A stretch of DNA of 64,000 nt. Source: Actinomycetospora sp. NBRC 106375 (GTDB taxonomy: Bacteria > Actinomycetota > Actinomycetes > Mycobacteriales > Pseudonocardiaceae). The notes under the pieces are model-generated. The model ran no database searches, was not told where the DNA came from, and saw only the letters and a program-made list of their open reading frames with translations. Position numbers and translations under genes: made by a program. This document shows positions 45,573 through 53,714 of this stretch, piece by piece (within the stretch, counting starts at the first letter, position 1; every line of letters begins with the position of its first letter). The DNA lies in assembly GCF_030269665.1 (NCBI RefSeq), contig NZ_BSTS01000010.1, positions 186,001-250,000 on the forward strand. The letters run 5' to 3'.

Positions 45573-47072
45573 ATGCTGCGGGCGCGGCGCCGGACCTGGG
45601 GCACCCGGGCCCACCGGCGGACCCTGGTGGCCGTCCTCGCCGCGCTCGCCGTCGTCGTCCCCGTCGGCTGGATGTGGGCCGACAGCCTCGTGCCGGCCCG
45701 CTACTCGGTCGAGGACATGGGGACCCCGGACTTCGGCGGCGGCCCGGCCGGCATGCCGGATCACGCCGGCACGGCCGGGATGGCCGGGATGGGCGGGACG
45801 TCGGTCGACCAGCTGCGTGAGCCCCCGGGCCCGGCCGACGTCGACGTCACGCTGGTGGCGCGCGCCGGGCGGGTCACGCTCGCGTCCGGCCGCGTGATCG
45901 ACGGGTTCACGCTCAACGGCGTCACCCCCGGCCCGGAGATCCGGGCCGTGCAGGGCCAGATGGTCCAGGTCCGCCTCGTCAACGAGAACGTCACCCAGGG
46001 CGTCACCCTGCACTGGCACGGGTACGACGTCCCCTCGGGCGACGACGGCGTGGCCGGGGTCACCCAGGACGCGGTGCCGGTCGGCGGCTCGTTCGTCTAC
46101 CGCTTCCGGGCCGGGCAGGCCGGGACGTTCTGGTACCACTCGCACCAGGTCGCCGACCCGCAGGTGCAAGGCGGCCTGTTCGGCGCGCTGGTGGTCACGC
46201 CGCCGGGCGGGCTCGGCGCGACCGGGGACGTCCTCGCGCTGACCCACGTCTACCAGGGCCGGCGGACCGTCGACGGGCGCGAGGGCGACGTGCCCGCGCC
46301 GGGCGCGCCGGGGACGCGCGTGCGCGTGCGGGTGGTCAACACCGACAACGGCCCGGTGCAGGCGTGGGTCGGGGGCGCGCCGTACCGCCTCGTCGCGATC
46401 GACGGCCACGACGTGAACGCTCCCGCGCCGACGACCGACTCGCTGTCGATCACGGCGGGCGCCCGCGCCGACCTCGAGGTCGACCTGCCCGCCGACGGCG
46501 CCGGCGTGCGCGTCGAGCTGGGCGGCGCGTCGGCGGTCACCTTCGGGCGGCCGCTGCCCCCGACACCCCGGCCGGCCGGCGAGCTCGACCCGCTGCGCTA
46601 CGGCACGCCGGCCGCGCTGCCGTTCGACCCCGACGCCGCCGACCGCCGCTTCGACTACGACATCGGCCGGCGCATCGGGTTCCTCGACGGCACTCCCGGG
46701 CTGTGGTGGACGGTCAACGGCCACCTGTGGCCCGACGTGCCGATGTACGTGGTGCGCGAAGGCGACGTGGTGCGGATGCACATCGACAACCAGAGCGGCG
46801 AGCTGCACCCCATGCACCTGCACGGGCACCACGCCGTGGTCCTGGCGCGCGACGGCGTCCCGGCCACCGGCAGCCCGTGGTGGGTGGACAGCCTCGACGC
46901 CCAGACCGGCCACAGCTACGACATCGCGTTCGTCGCGGACAACCCCGGGCTGTGGATGGACCACTGCCACAACCTCGCCCACCCGGCCGAGGGCCTCATG
47001 GCGCACCTCATGTACGAGGGCGTGACGACGCCCTACCGCGTGGGTGGGGACGCCCACAACGACCCGGAGTGA
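45573..47072 (+). CDS. Membrane-anchored multicopper oxidase
   Basis: A 499-residue enzyme with one N-terminal membrane segment (about 18-36) and a Met/Gly-rich linker (MPDHAGTAGMAGMGG), which may bind copper. All four copper sites are visible: TLHWHGYDVPSGDDGVAGVTQ and FWYHSHQV in the first cupredoxin, HPMHLHGHH and MDHCHNLAHPAEGLM in the last (the Cys-His bridge and axial Met). Acts outside the cell, with O2 as electron acceptor; the donor could be a phenol, Cu(I) or a metal ion. Confidence 0.92.
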   Translation: MLRARRRTWGTRAHRRTLVAVLAALAVVVPVGWMWADSLVPARYSVEDMGTPDFGGGPAGMPDHAGTAGMAGMGGTSVDQLREPPGPADVDVTLVARAGRVTLASGRVIDGFTLNGVTPGPEIRAVQGQMVQVRLVNENVTQGVTLHWHGYDVPSGDDGVAGVTQDAVPVGGSFVYRFRAGQAGTFWYHSHQVADPQVQGGLFGALVVTPPGGLGATGDVLALTHVYQGRRTVDGREGDVPAPGAPGTRVRVRVVNTDNGPVQAWVGGAPYRLVAIDGHDVNAPAPTTDSLSITAGARADLEVDLPADGAGVRVELGGASAVTFGRPLPPTPRPAGELDPLRYGTPAALPFDPDAADRRFDYDIGRRIGFLDGTPGLWWTVNGHLWPDVPMYVVREGDVVRMHIDNQSGELHPMHLHGHHAVVLARDGVPATGSPWWVDSLDAQTGHSYDIAFVADNPGLWMDHCHNLAHPAEGLMAHLMYEGVTTPYRVGGDAHNDPE

Positions 47073-47142
47073 CGACACCGCCGTCCGGCGGGATACTCGT
47101 CGGTAACCCGAGCGGTCCGCCCGGATCGCGTGGAGGTGACCG

Positions 47143-47469
47143 ATGTCCGCCCCGACCGCACTGCACGAGACCGGTGCCCCCTGGCTGCTCGTCCACGCCG
47201 GCGCGTGCGCCGAGGCCGTGACCAGCGCGCTCGACCTCCTCGAGGCCGACGACGTCGAGACCGTCGAGGACGCGACCGGCGCCGGCTTCACCCTGTGGGT
47301 GCACGCCGATCCCCTGCGCGCCGTCCGGGCGCTGCACTGGTCGGCCGAGCAGGGGTGGGCCGTGACGGGCGACTCGCCGCGGCGCGACCGTCAGCGCTGG
47401 TCAGCGCTGCCGCTGGACGTCGACGCCGACCCCCTCGACGTCTGCGACGCCGTGCGCGCCCTGGTCTGA
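47143..47469 (+). CDS. Hypothetical protein, 108 aa
   Basis: A small soluble alpha/beta protein: PWLLVHAGACAEAVTSALDLLEADDVETVEDATGAGFTLWVHADPLRAVRALHWSAEQGW and LPLDVDADPLDVCDAVRALV. No family recognised. ATG has GGAGGTGACCG upstream, a strong ribosome site. It stands alone and is followed by a hairpin. Confidence 0.68.
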   Translation: MSAPTALHETGAPWLLVHAGACAEAVTSALDLLEADDVETVEDATGAGFTLWVHADPLRAVRALHWSAEQGWAVTGDSPRRDRQRWSALPLDVDADPLDVCDAVRALV

Positions 47470-47492
47470 GGGAGCCGCACCCGGAGGGTCGG

Positions 47493-47524
47493 CGCCGGTG
47501 CGGGCCCCTCGATCCGCACCGGCG
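47493..47524. terminator. Hairpin terminator
   Basis: CGCCGGTGCGG (47493-47503) pairs with CCGCACCGGCG (47514-47524) around a 10-base loop, 23 bases after the stop of the 108-residue gene. Confidence 0.68.
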
Positions 47525-47692
47525 ATCCCGAGCCGGAACGTACCGGGCGGTCCCCTCGCGACCAAGGACGTCACCCGACGCGCGCAGCGCCCTGGGCCCG
47601 ATGTACGCACATTGACGTACAGCGCCGCGGACCGCCGCCGCTCTAACCTTCGGGATCGACGCTCCGCGACCGCGGGCGCACGGGAGGCGACG

Positions 47693-47848
47693 ATGGGCGA
47701 CCGCAGGGACGATCACCTGATCCAGGAGCCGCGCATCCGCCGGGTCCTCCGCCGGACCCCGACCGCTCCCCCACCGTCGACGGGCGACGAGCCGGCCCGC
47801 GTCCCCGCGCCGCGCGGCGGGGTCGCCGACGAGAGCCCAGAGGACTGA
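47693..47848 (+). CDS. Small hypothetical protein, 51 aa
   Basis: MGDRRDDHLIQEPRIRRVLRR at the start, then a proline-rich acidic end (PAPRGGVADESPED). ATG at 47693 has GGGAGGCGACG upstream. No family. It is too short for strong support, but the ribosome site and separate promoter-sized gap before it favour a real gene. It converges on the kinase gene. Confidence 0.48.
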   Translation: MGDRRDDHLIQEPRIRRVLRRTPTAPPPSTGDEPARVPAPRGGVADESPED

Positions 47849-47894
47849 GCGCCCCGATCACGTTCCCGGGCCCCGGTGAGGCGGGGGGAGCGGC

Positions 47895-49430
47895 TCAGCG
47901 ACCGCCGTGCCCCCGGCCCTGGCCGCGGCCGTGCCCGTGGCCGTTGTCGGCCCCGTTGCCGTGGCCCCGGTCCGAGCGGGCCTGGGCGTCGCGGTAGCGC
48001 TCGAACCAGCGCTCCCAGGCCGCGGCCACCCGCTCGGCGTCCCGGTCGCGGGAGCGACGGGTGGTCGGCTCCGAGGTGGACGCGACCTCGTCGACGTCCT
48101 CGACGGCGGTGCGGCGCGCCGTGGTCGTGGTGGTCGTGGGGCCCGCCGGGATGACCGGCGGTGCGGCGACGGGCACCGGCAGCGGGGCGGGCAGGGCGGA
48201 GCCCGCGGCGTCCGGCGACGCCGCGACCGGCACGGGGTCGGAGGTGTTCGCGGCCACGAGGCCCCCGGCGGCGCTCAGGACGCCGACGAGGCCCGCGCCC
48301 GCGGCGACAGCACGCCGGGCGGGCCGGAGGCGCTCCGAACGCTTGCGGCGGGCCGACCGCGCGCCGACGGGGGTCTCCGCCCGGGTCACCGCGAGTGACG
48401 CGGCACCCGCGGGGATGGCGATCGGCCCGGTCAGGGCATCGCCGTCCGGGACGTCGGGGCCGTCCGGGCCGTTGGGCGGGACGGCTGTCCGGGCGGTCGA
48501 GGGCGGGACACCCACGTCGGTCGCCGGGTCACCGGACACGACCGCCGTGGCACCGGAGCCCGTCGCGGCGGACGCGGGGGCCGACGCGTCGCCGCGCAGC
48601 AGGCGGGCGGCCCGCGCGGCGTCCGGGCGGCTGGCGGGGTCGTGGGCGAGGAGGGCACGCAGGACCGGCGTCAGCTCGCCGGCGTGGCGCGACGGCTGGA
48701 CGACGCCGGTGGCCACGCGGGAGAGCACCTCGAGGGCGTTGCCGCCGTCGCCCGCCGGCGGGGTGCCCTCCATCGCGGCGTAGAGCGTGGCGCCGAGGGA
48801 GAAGACGTCGGCGGCCGCGGTGGCCGGCCCGCCGCGGGCGAGCTCCGGGGCCATGTAGTGGGGCGTCCCGGCGACGAGCTGGTCGGCGGTGCCCGGATCC
48901 GTGTCGACGACCGCGATGCCGAAGTCGGCGACGGTCACCGTGTCGGCGTCGCCGATCATGATGTTGGCGGGCTTGACGTCGCGGTGGACGATGCCGCGCT
49001 CGTGCATGGCGGCGAGGCCCTCGGCGATCTGGGCCCCGATGGCCGCGACCCGCGCCGGCGGCAGCGAGCCCTCGCGCTCCAGGAGGTCGCCGAGCGAGGG
49101 TGCCGCGACGTACTCCATGACGAGGCAGACCTCGCCGTCCAGCTCGGTCATGTCGAAGATCGCGGCGAGACGCGGGTGGTGCAGGCGGGCGGCGACGCGG
49201 CCCTCGCGGTGCGCACGCTCGCGGACCTGCCGCGCACGGTTCTCGTCCAGCGCGCGGCCACCGTGCAGCCGCTTGATCGCGACGTCCCGGTCCAGCAGCT
49301 CGTCGTGGGCGCGCCAGACGGAGCCCGACCCGCCGCGCCCCACGGGGGCGAGCAGGAGGTACCGGCCGGCGACCAGGCGGCCGGGCTCGATGGTGGCCGA
49401 GGCGCTCGGCACCGAGGTCGGCGTCGACAT
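47895..49430 (-). CDS. Ser/Thr protein kinase, transmembrane (PknB-type)
   Basis: A 511-residue Hanks-type kinase. Gly-rich loop VGRGGSGSVW (30-39), ATP lysine K53 (VAIKRL), HRDVKPAN (149-156), DFG (169-171) and AGTPHYMAPEL. After the kinase domain (ends near 275) comes a Pro/Ala-rich linker, one membrane segment near 395-415, and an outside tail ending in RGHGNGADNGHGHGRGQ, His/Gly-rich. The tail has no PASTA repeats; a His-rich tail may bind metal. ATG at 49430 follows AGGGAGGGG. Substrates are unknown. Confidence 0.9.
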   Translation of the reverse strand: MSTPTSVPSASATIEPGRLVAGRYLLLAPVGRGGSGSVWRAHDELLDRDVAIKRLHGGRALDENRARQVRERAHREGRVAARLHHPRLAAIFDMTELDGEVCLVMEYVAAPSLGDLLEREGSLPPARVAAIGAQIAEGLAAMHERGIVHRDVKPANIMIGDADTVTVADFGIAVVDTDPGTADQLVAGTPHYMAPELARGGPATAAADVFSLGATLYAAMEGTPPAGDGGNALEVLSRVATGVVQPSRHAGELTPVLRALLAHDPASRPDAARAARLLRGDASAPASAATGSGATAVVSGDPATDVGVPPSTARTAVPPNGPDGPDVPDGDALTGPIAIPAGAASLAVTRAETPVGARSARRKRSERLRPARRAVAAGAGLVGVLSAAGGLVAANTSDPVPVAASPDAAGSALPAPLPVPVAAPPVIPAGPTTTTTTARRTAVEDVDEVASTSEPTTRRSRDRDAERVAAAWERWFERYRDAQARSDRGHGNGADNGHGHGRGQGRGHGGR

Positions 49431-49645
49431 GCCCCTCCCTTCTGCTCCGTGACCGCCTATCGCGGGCCGTGACCGATCCGTTACCGAATTCGCACCGGTT
49501 CGGGACCTGACCCCCGATCGAGTGGCGTCCCGCATCCTCGCCCACTCCCCCGGCGGCGTCGCACCGACCCGCCCCGCGCGGTGTGTGACCGGGGCCATGC
49601 GCCGTGTGGTGCGCAGGGACACAGCGACATCCGCACCACCTGCTA

Positions 49646-49677
49646 GGTACCGTCAGTACCGAGTACTTCACGTACTC
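49646..49677. promoter_or_regulatory. Two tandem operators before the desaturase
   Basis: GGTAC-CGTCA-GTACC (49646-49660) and GAGTAC-TTCAC-GTACTC (49661-49677) are perfect inverted repeats placed back to back, 40 bases before the desaturase start. This is the layout expected for a cooperative dimeric repressor, such as the TetR regulators known for mycobacterial desaturase genes; the regulator is not in the window. Confidence 0.6.
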
Positions 49678-49716
49678 CTATCCGATGCCCCCGAACGACG
49701 CGGAGGAACCGCCGTC

Positions 49717-50916
49717 ATGGCCATCTCGGACATCAAGGAGTTCACGCACCTGAGCGAGGCCGACGTCGCGGCGATCGGGCGTGAGTTCGACCAGATCCGC
49801 CGCGACGTCGAGGCGTCGCGCGGCGAGGACGACGCCGCCTACATCCGTGGCGTCATCAAGCTCCAGCGCCGGCTGGAGATCGGCGGGCGGGTCGCGCTCG
49901 TCGGCAGCGTCCTGCCGCCGCTGTGGATCGCCGGCACCGCCGCCCTGGCCGCCTCCAAGATCATCGAGAACATGGAGATCGGCCACAACGTCATGCACGG
50001 CCAGTGGGACTGGATGAACGATCCGGAGATCCACTCGGCGCAGTGGGAGTGGGACAACGTCTGCCCGGCCGAGCAGTGGAAGCACTCCCACAACTACCTG
50101 CACCACACCTATACGAACGTGATCGGCAAGGACAAGGACGTCGGGTACGAGATCCTGCGCGTCCGGTCCGACCAGCCGTGGCACCCCTACTACCTGGGCC
50201 AGCCGCTCTACAACGCGCTGCTGATGTTCCTGTTCCAGTGGGGCGTCGCGCTGCACGACCTCGACATCGAGGGCGCGGCGAAGATGGACGCCGACCCCGA
50301 GGAGATGAAGGCCAAGCTGCGCCAGATCGGTCGCAAGGCCGGGAAGCAGGCGCTCAAGGACTACGTGGCCTACCCGGCGCTCTCGGGCCCGTTCTTCCCG
50401 GCGACGATCGCCGCGAACGCCACCGCGAACCTCCTCCGCAACGTGTGGTCCTACGCGATCATCTTCTGCGGGCACTTCCCGGACGGCGCCGAGGTGTTCA
50501 CGGAGGAGGAGCTCGAGGGCGAGACGTGGGGCGAGTGGTACCTGCGCCAGCTGCTGGGCTCGGCCAACTTCACCGGCGGGAAGCTCATGCACCTCATGAG
50601 CGGCAACCTCGGCTTCCAGATCGAGCACCACCTGTTCCCCGACCTGCCGTCCAACCGGTGCCCGGAGATCGCGGAGAAGGTGCGCGACATCTGCGCGCGC
50701 TGGGACCTGCCCTACACGACCGGGCCGTTCCCGCGGCAGTTCTGGCAGTCGACCCGCTCGATCTGGAAGCTGTCGCTGCCGGTGGCGGGCGAGCTCAAGC
50801 GCTTCGTCGACCGTCTGGTCGGGCGCGAGAAGCCGACCGGGCCCGTCGACGTCCCCGCCCCGCGCGCGGAGACCCCCGCCGACGAGCGCCGCGTCGAGGA
50901 ACCCGTCGCCGCCTGA
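49717..50916 (+). CDS. desA3: Membrane fatty-acid desaturase (DesA3-like)
   Basis: A 399-residue integral membrane diiron enzyme. The three histidine boxes are present: GHNVMHGQWDW (H90, H94), HSHNYLHHTYTN (H123-H130) and QIEHHLFPDLP. These match the mycobacterial stearoyl-CoA delta-9 desaturase family (Rv3229c). Membrane segments lie around 60-80, 160-175 and 215-255. ATG at 49717 has GGAGG upstream; the longer frame reads through the operators. The oxidoreductase partner is not adjacent. Followed by a hairpin. Confidence 0.88.
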   Translation: MAISDIKEFTHLSEADVAAIGREFDQIRRDVEASRGEDDAAYIRGVIKLQRRLEIGGRVALVGSVLPPLWIAGTAALAASKIIENMEIGHNVMHGQWDWMNDPEIHSAQWEWDNVCPAEQWKHSHNYLHHTYTNVIGKDKDVGYEILRVRSDQPWHPYYLGQPLYNALLMFLFQWGVALHDLDIEGAAKMDADPEEMKAKLRQIGRKAGKQALKDYVAYPALSGPFFPATIAANATANLLRNVWSYAIIFCGHFPDGAEVFTEEELEGETWGEWYLRQLLGSANFTGGKLMHLMSGNLGFQIEHHLFPDLPSNRCPEIAEKVRDICARWDLPYTTGPFPRQFWQSTRSIWKLSLPVAGELKRFVDRLVGREKPTGPVDVPAPRAETPADERRVEEPVAA

Positions 50917-50920
50917 CCCC

Positions 50921-50964
50921 ATGTGAGTGATTGGCGCCCCGATCGGGGCGCCAACCACTCACAT
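50921..50964. terminator. GTGAG-family hairpin, copy C (bidirectional)
   Basis: Arms 50921-50940 (ATGTGAGTGATTGGCGCCCC) and 50945-50964 pair with one mismatch (A50930 opposite C50955) around a GATC loop. It lies between the convergent stops of the desaturase and the formate dehydrogenase-like gene. Outer GTGAG/CTCAC matches the other copies, and TTGGCG matches copy A. Confidence 0.8.
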
Positions 50965-50966
50965 TC

Positions 50967-51981
50967 CTAGGCCGCGGCGTCGACCACGACGAAGTCCTCG
51001 GGGAGCGGGCGGCCGTCGAGGTGGGCGGCGAGCATCTCGCGCACGCCCTCGGCGATGCGGTCCTGCGCCTCGAGCGTCATGCCCGAGCAGTGGATGGTCA
51101 TGGCCTCGGAGCCGTCGGGCAGCGAGCGCCACGGGTGGTCGGCGGGTGCCGGCTGCGGGTACCAGGTGTCGCCGGCGTAGCCCGCGAGGTGCCCGGAGGA
51201 GATCGCCTCCACCAGCGCGTCGCGGTCGACGATCGCGCCGCGGGCGGTGTTCACCAGCCACGAACCGGGCTTCATGGCCTGCAGCCGCTCCGGCCCGAAC
51301 AACGCCTGGCTGCCCTCCATCAGCGGCAGCGCCAGACAGATCACGTCGGACTTCTCGACCAGGGTGTCGAGCCGGGCGTAGCGCACGCCCAGCGACGCCT
51401 CCTCGCCCGCGGACCGGCGGTGGTTGGCGTAGTAGACCATCTCGACGTCGAAGCCCTTGAGCCGCAGCGCGGTGCGTGCGCCGATGGCGCCGAGCCCGAC
51501 GATGCCGACGGTCTTGCCCTCGAGGTCCGTGCGACGGCGCGACGACCTTCGCGACGTCCCAGCCACCGTCGCGCGCCTCGGTGTAGGCCGGCACGAAGTT
51601 CCGGACCAGCGCGAGGATCTGCAGGACGTTGTGCTCGGCGACGCTGACGACGTTCGAGCCGGTGACCTCGGCGACGGTCACCCCGTGCTGCTGCGCGACC
51701 TCGGGGTCGGTGTGGTCGGACCCGATGCCCGCCGTGATGACGATCTTCAGGTTCGTGGCCTTCTCGATCCGCCCCTCGTCGAGGTAGACCGGCCAGAACG
51801 GCGTCGTGATCAGGACCTCGGCGTCGGCGAGCTCGGCGTCGAGCCCCTCCCCCGTGTCGGAGGTGGTGACCAGCTCGTGGCCCCGCGAGGTGAGGAACTC
51901 CCGGAGCCCGAGCGCGTTGTCGACGTCCGCTGGGACGGAGGCGCCCTCGGACGGTGGGTAGGAGACGTAGACGACCTTCAT
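50967..51981 (-). pseudogene. fdh: NAD-dependent formate dehydrogenase (D-2-hydroxyacid family), frameshifted
   Basis: The gene from an ATG at 51981 reads [30 protein letters not shown] and [22 protein letters not shown]. It then loses frame; the second frame continues [22 protein letters not shown] (NAD site), [33 protein letters not shown] and [11 protein letters not shown]. The AGIGSDH, Y-P-Q-P-A-P and H-x-SG-x-T strings mark NAD-dependent formate dehydrogenase rather than other family members. One extra base near 51536-51541 (in GCGCCG on the coding strand) explains the break: the span of 1015 is three times 338 plus one. Either broken or a sequencing error. Confidence 0.83.
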
Positions 51982-52037
51982 CGGGTCGGCTACCCGGGCC
52001 TCGACGCCGCCGACACGGCCGTGCACGACCGGACGCG

Positions 52038-52892
52038 TCACCCGGGGTGGGTCTCGCCGCCGGTCGGGGCGAGCACCTCGCCGCTGTAGTACGAGGAGAG
52101 CCGGTCGGCCGCGAAGAACACGTAGGACGGCGCGATCTCGTCGGGCGTCGCGGGCCGGCCGATCGGCGCCTGCGCGCCGAAGGAGTCGACCTTCTCCTCG
52201 GGCATCGTCGCCGGGATCAGGGGCGTCCAGACCGGCCCGGGGGCCACGCAGTTGACGCGGATGCCGCGCGGCAGCAGCTGCTGCGAGAGCGACATGGTCA
52301 GCGCGTGCACCGCGCCCTTGGCCGCGGAGTAGTCGAGCAGCGCCTTGTTGCCGCGCAGCCCGTTCACCGACCCGGTGTTGATGATCGCCGAGCCCTCGCC
52401 GAGGTGGGGCAGGGCGTCCTTGGTGATCCAGAAGAAGCTGGACACGTTCGTCGCGAACGTGCGGTCCCACTGCTCGTCGGAGAGCTCCTCGGGGCCGCTC
52501 ACCGGGGTCTGGGTGGCGGCGTTGTTGACGAGCAGGTCCAGCCCGCCGAGCTCGTCGACCGCCCGCCCGACCATGCGGGCGCAGTGGTCGCGGTCGGCGA
52601 TGTCGCCCGGCAACCGCACGCAGCGGCGCCCGCGGGCCTCGACCAGCGACTGCGTGTGCTTCGCGTCGTCACCCTCGGACAGGTAGCTGATGGCGACGTC
52701 GGCGCCCTCCTCGGCGAACGCCACCGCGACGGCGCGCCCGATCCCCGAGTCGCCGCCGGTGATGAGCGCCCTGCGGCCGGCCAGCAGGTCGCGCCCGACG
52801 TAGCCGGTCATCTCGTCGTTCGGCTCGGGGTCCATCGCCCCGGTGCTGCCGGGGTAGGTCTGCTCCTGCGGGGGAGGCTGCTCGGACGTCAT
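52038..52892 (-). CDS. Short-chain dehydrogenase/reductase (YhdF/YghA type)
   Basis: A 284-residue classical SDR. An extended N-terminus ([24 protein letters not shown]) precedes the Rossmann fold. NAD(P) loop: [19 protein letters not shown]; then LVNNAATQ, catalytic Ser in INTGSVNG, and [12 protein letters not shown] (Tyr, Lys). The N-terminal PG-S-x-x-x-M-x-P-x-P-D motif and [27 protein letters not shown] mark the family of general-stress SDRs. It is 56 bases upstream of the broken fdh on the same strand. Confidence 0.9.
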   Translation of the reverse strand: MTSEQPPPQEQTYPGSTGAMDPEPNDEMTGYVGRDLLAGRRALITGGDSGIGRAVAVAFAEEGADVAISYLSEGDDAKHTQSLVEARGRRCVRLPGDIADRDHCARMVGRAVDELGGLDLLVNNAATQTPVSGPEELSDEQWDRTFATNVSSFFWITKDALPHLGEGSAIINTGSVNGLRGNKALLDYSAAKGAVHALTMSLSQQLLPRGIRVNCVAPGPVWTPLIPATMPEEKVDSFGAQAPIGRPATPDEIAPSYVFFAADRLSSYYSGEVLAPTGGETHPG

Positions 52893-52944
52893 GCCTGCAG
52901 GCCTTGACGACGGGACCCCGCCCTGAAACGGGCCCGGCAGCCAT

Positions 52945-52984
52945 GTGAGCGAAATTCCCGGCCATGGCCGGGAATTTCGCTCAC
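52945..52984. terminator. GTGAG-family hairpin, copy D
   Basis: A perfect 40-base palindrome, with left arm starting GTGAGCGAAATTCCCGG and centre at 52964/52965. It lies 8 bases after the stop of the 170-residue gene at 52993 on the minus strand and 52 bases before the SDR start. The outer GTGAGCGAA is identical to copy B. Confidence 0.82.
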
Positions 52985-52992
52985 GTACGACG

Positions 52993-53505
52993 TCAGCGCA
53001 GGCTCTGGATCCTGTCGAGCACGGTCTTGCGGTTCTTCGTGCGCCGCTCGTAGGCGTCGATCTTGCCGAGGTCGGTCGCGGAGAGCCCGTCGAGCTTCTT
53101 GACGGCGTCGGCCGCGTTGAGGTCGTCGTAGTCCTTGATCGGGAGCTCCTGCTCCCGCGACACCGCGCCCTTCGCCTCGCCCTCGGCCGTCTTCGCGCCG
53201 GGGACCTTCCGCGCCTGGTCCGCGGCGCTGCCGGCCACCCCGGCGACGCCGCCGGAGATCCGCTGCAGCAGCGACGGGAAGGCCTCGGCCAGCTCGCGGG
53301 TGAAGGACGCCTGAGCTCGGGCGAACGCCTGGACCCACTCGGCCGTCCGGTCGCCCGCCGCCTCCTCGGCCTCGGCGAGGTTCTCGAGCAGTTCCTTGTA
53401 CGCCCGCAGCGAGTCCTCGCCGCCCTGGCGGGCACGGCTCACGATCTGCTCGTTGAGCCCCCGGACCTGCTCGACCACCTGCTCGACCTTCGGGTTGCCC
53501 GCCAT
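52993..53505 (-). CDS. Helical phasin-like protein with LPI-K-DYD domain
   Basis: A 170-residue mostly helical protein. Residues 5-85 form amphipathic helices (VVEQVRGLNEQIVSRARQ, EDSLRAYKELLENLAEAEEAAG), as in phasins or lipid-droplet proteins. A C-terminal domain ELPIKDYDDLNAADAVKKLDGLSATDLGKIDAYERRTKNRKTVLDRIQSL is shared with the protein at 60083. RBS GGAGGAACC directly precedes the ATG. Its role may be to bind lipid inclusions or the envelope; that is inference. Confidence 0.72.
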   Translation of the reverse strand: MAGNPKVEQVVEQVRGLNEQIVSRARQGGEDSLRAYKELLENLAEAEEAAGDRTAEWVQAFARAQASFTRELAEAFPSLLQRISGGVAGVAGSAADQARKVPGAKTAEGEAKGAVSREQELPIKDYDDLNAADAVKKLDGLSATDLGKIDAYERRTKNRKTVLDRIQSLR

Positions 53506-53714
53506 GGTTCCTCCTCGCGACCTGTGCCTCAGCGCACTCCGGACGACCTCCGCTTCCCCGCCGACCGTTCCGTCAAACGGGGTGACCGCGCGAGGGCGAG
53601 ATGCCGGTCACCGAATGATGTATACGGGATCCGGGCCGACGATGTGACGCACCTCCCAGCGCCACCTACAGTGGTGAGCGCGGCGACACCCAGCGGTCCG
53701 GAGGTACTCCAGCC

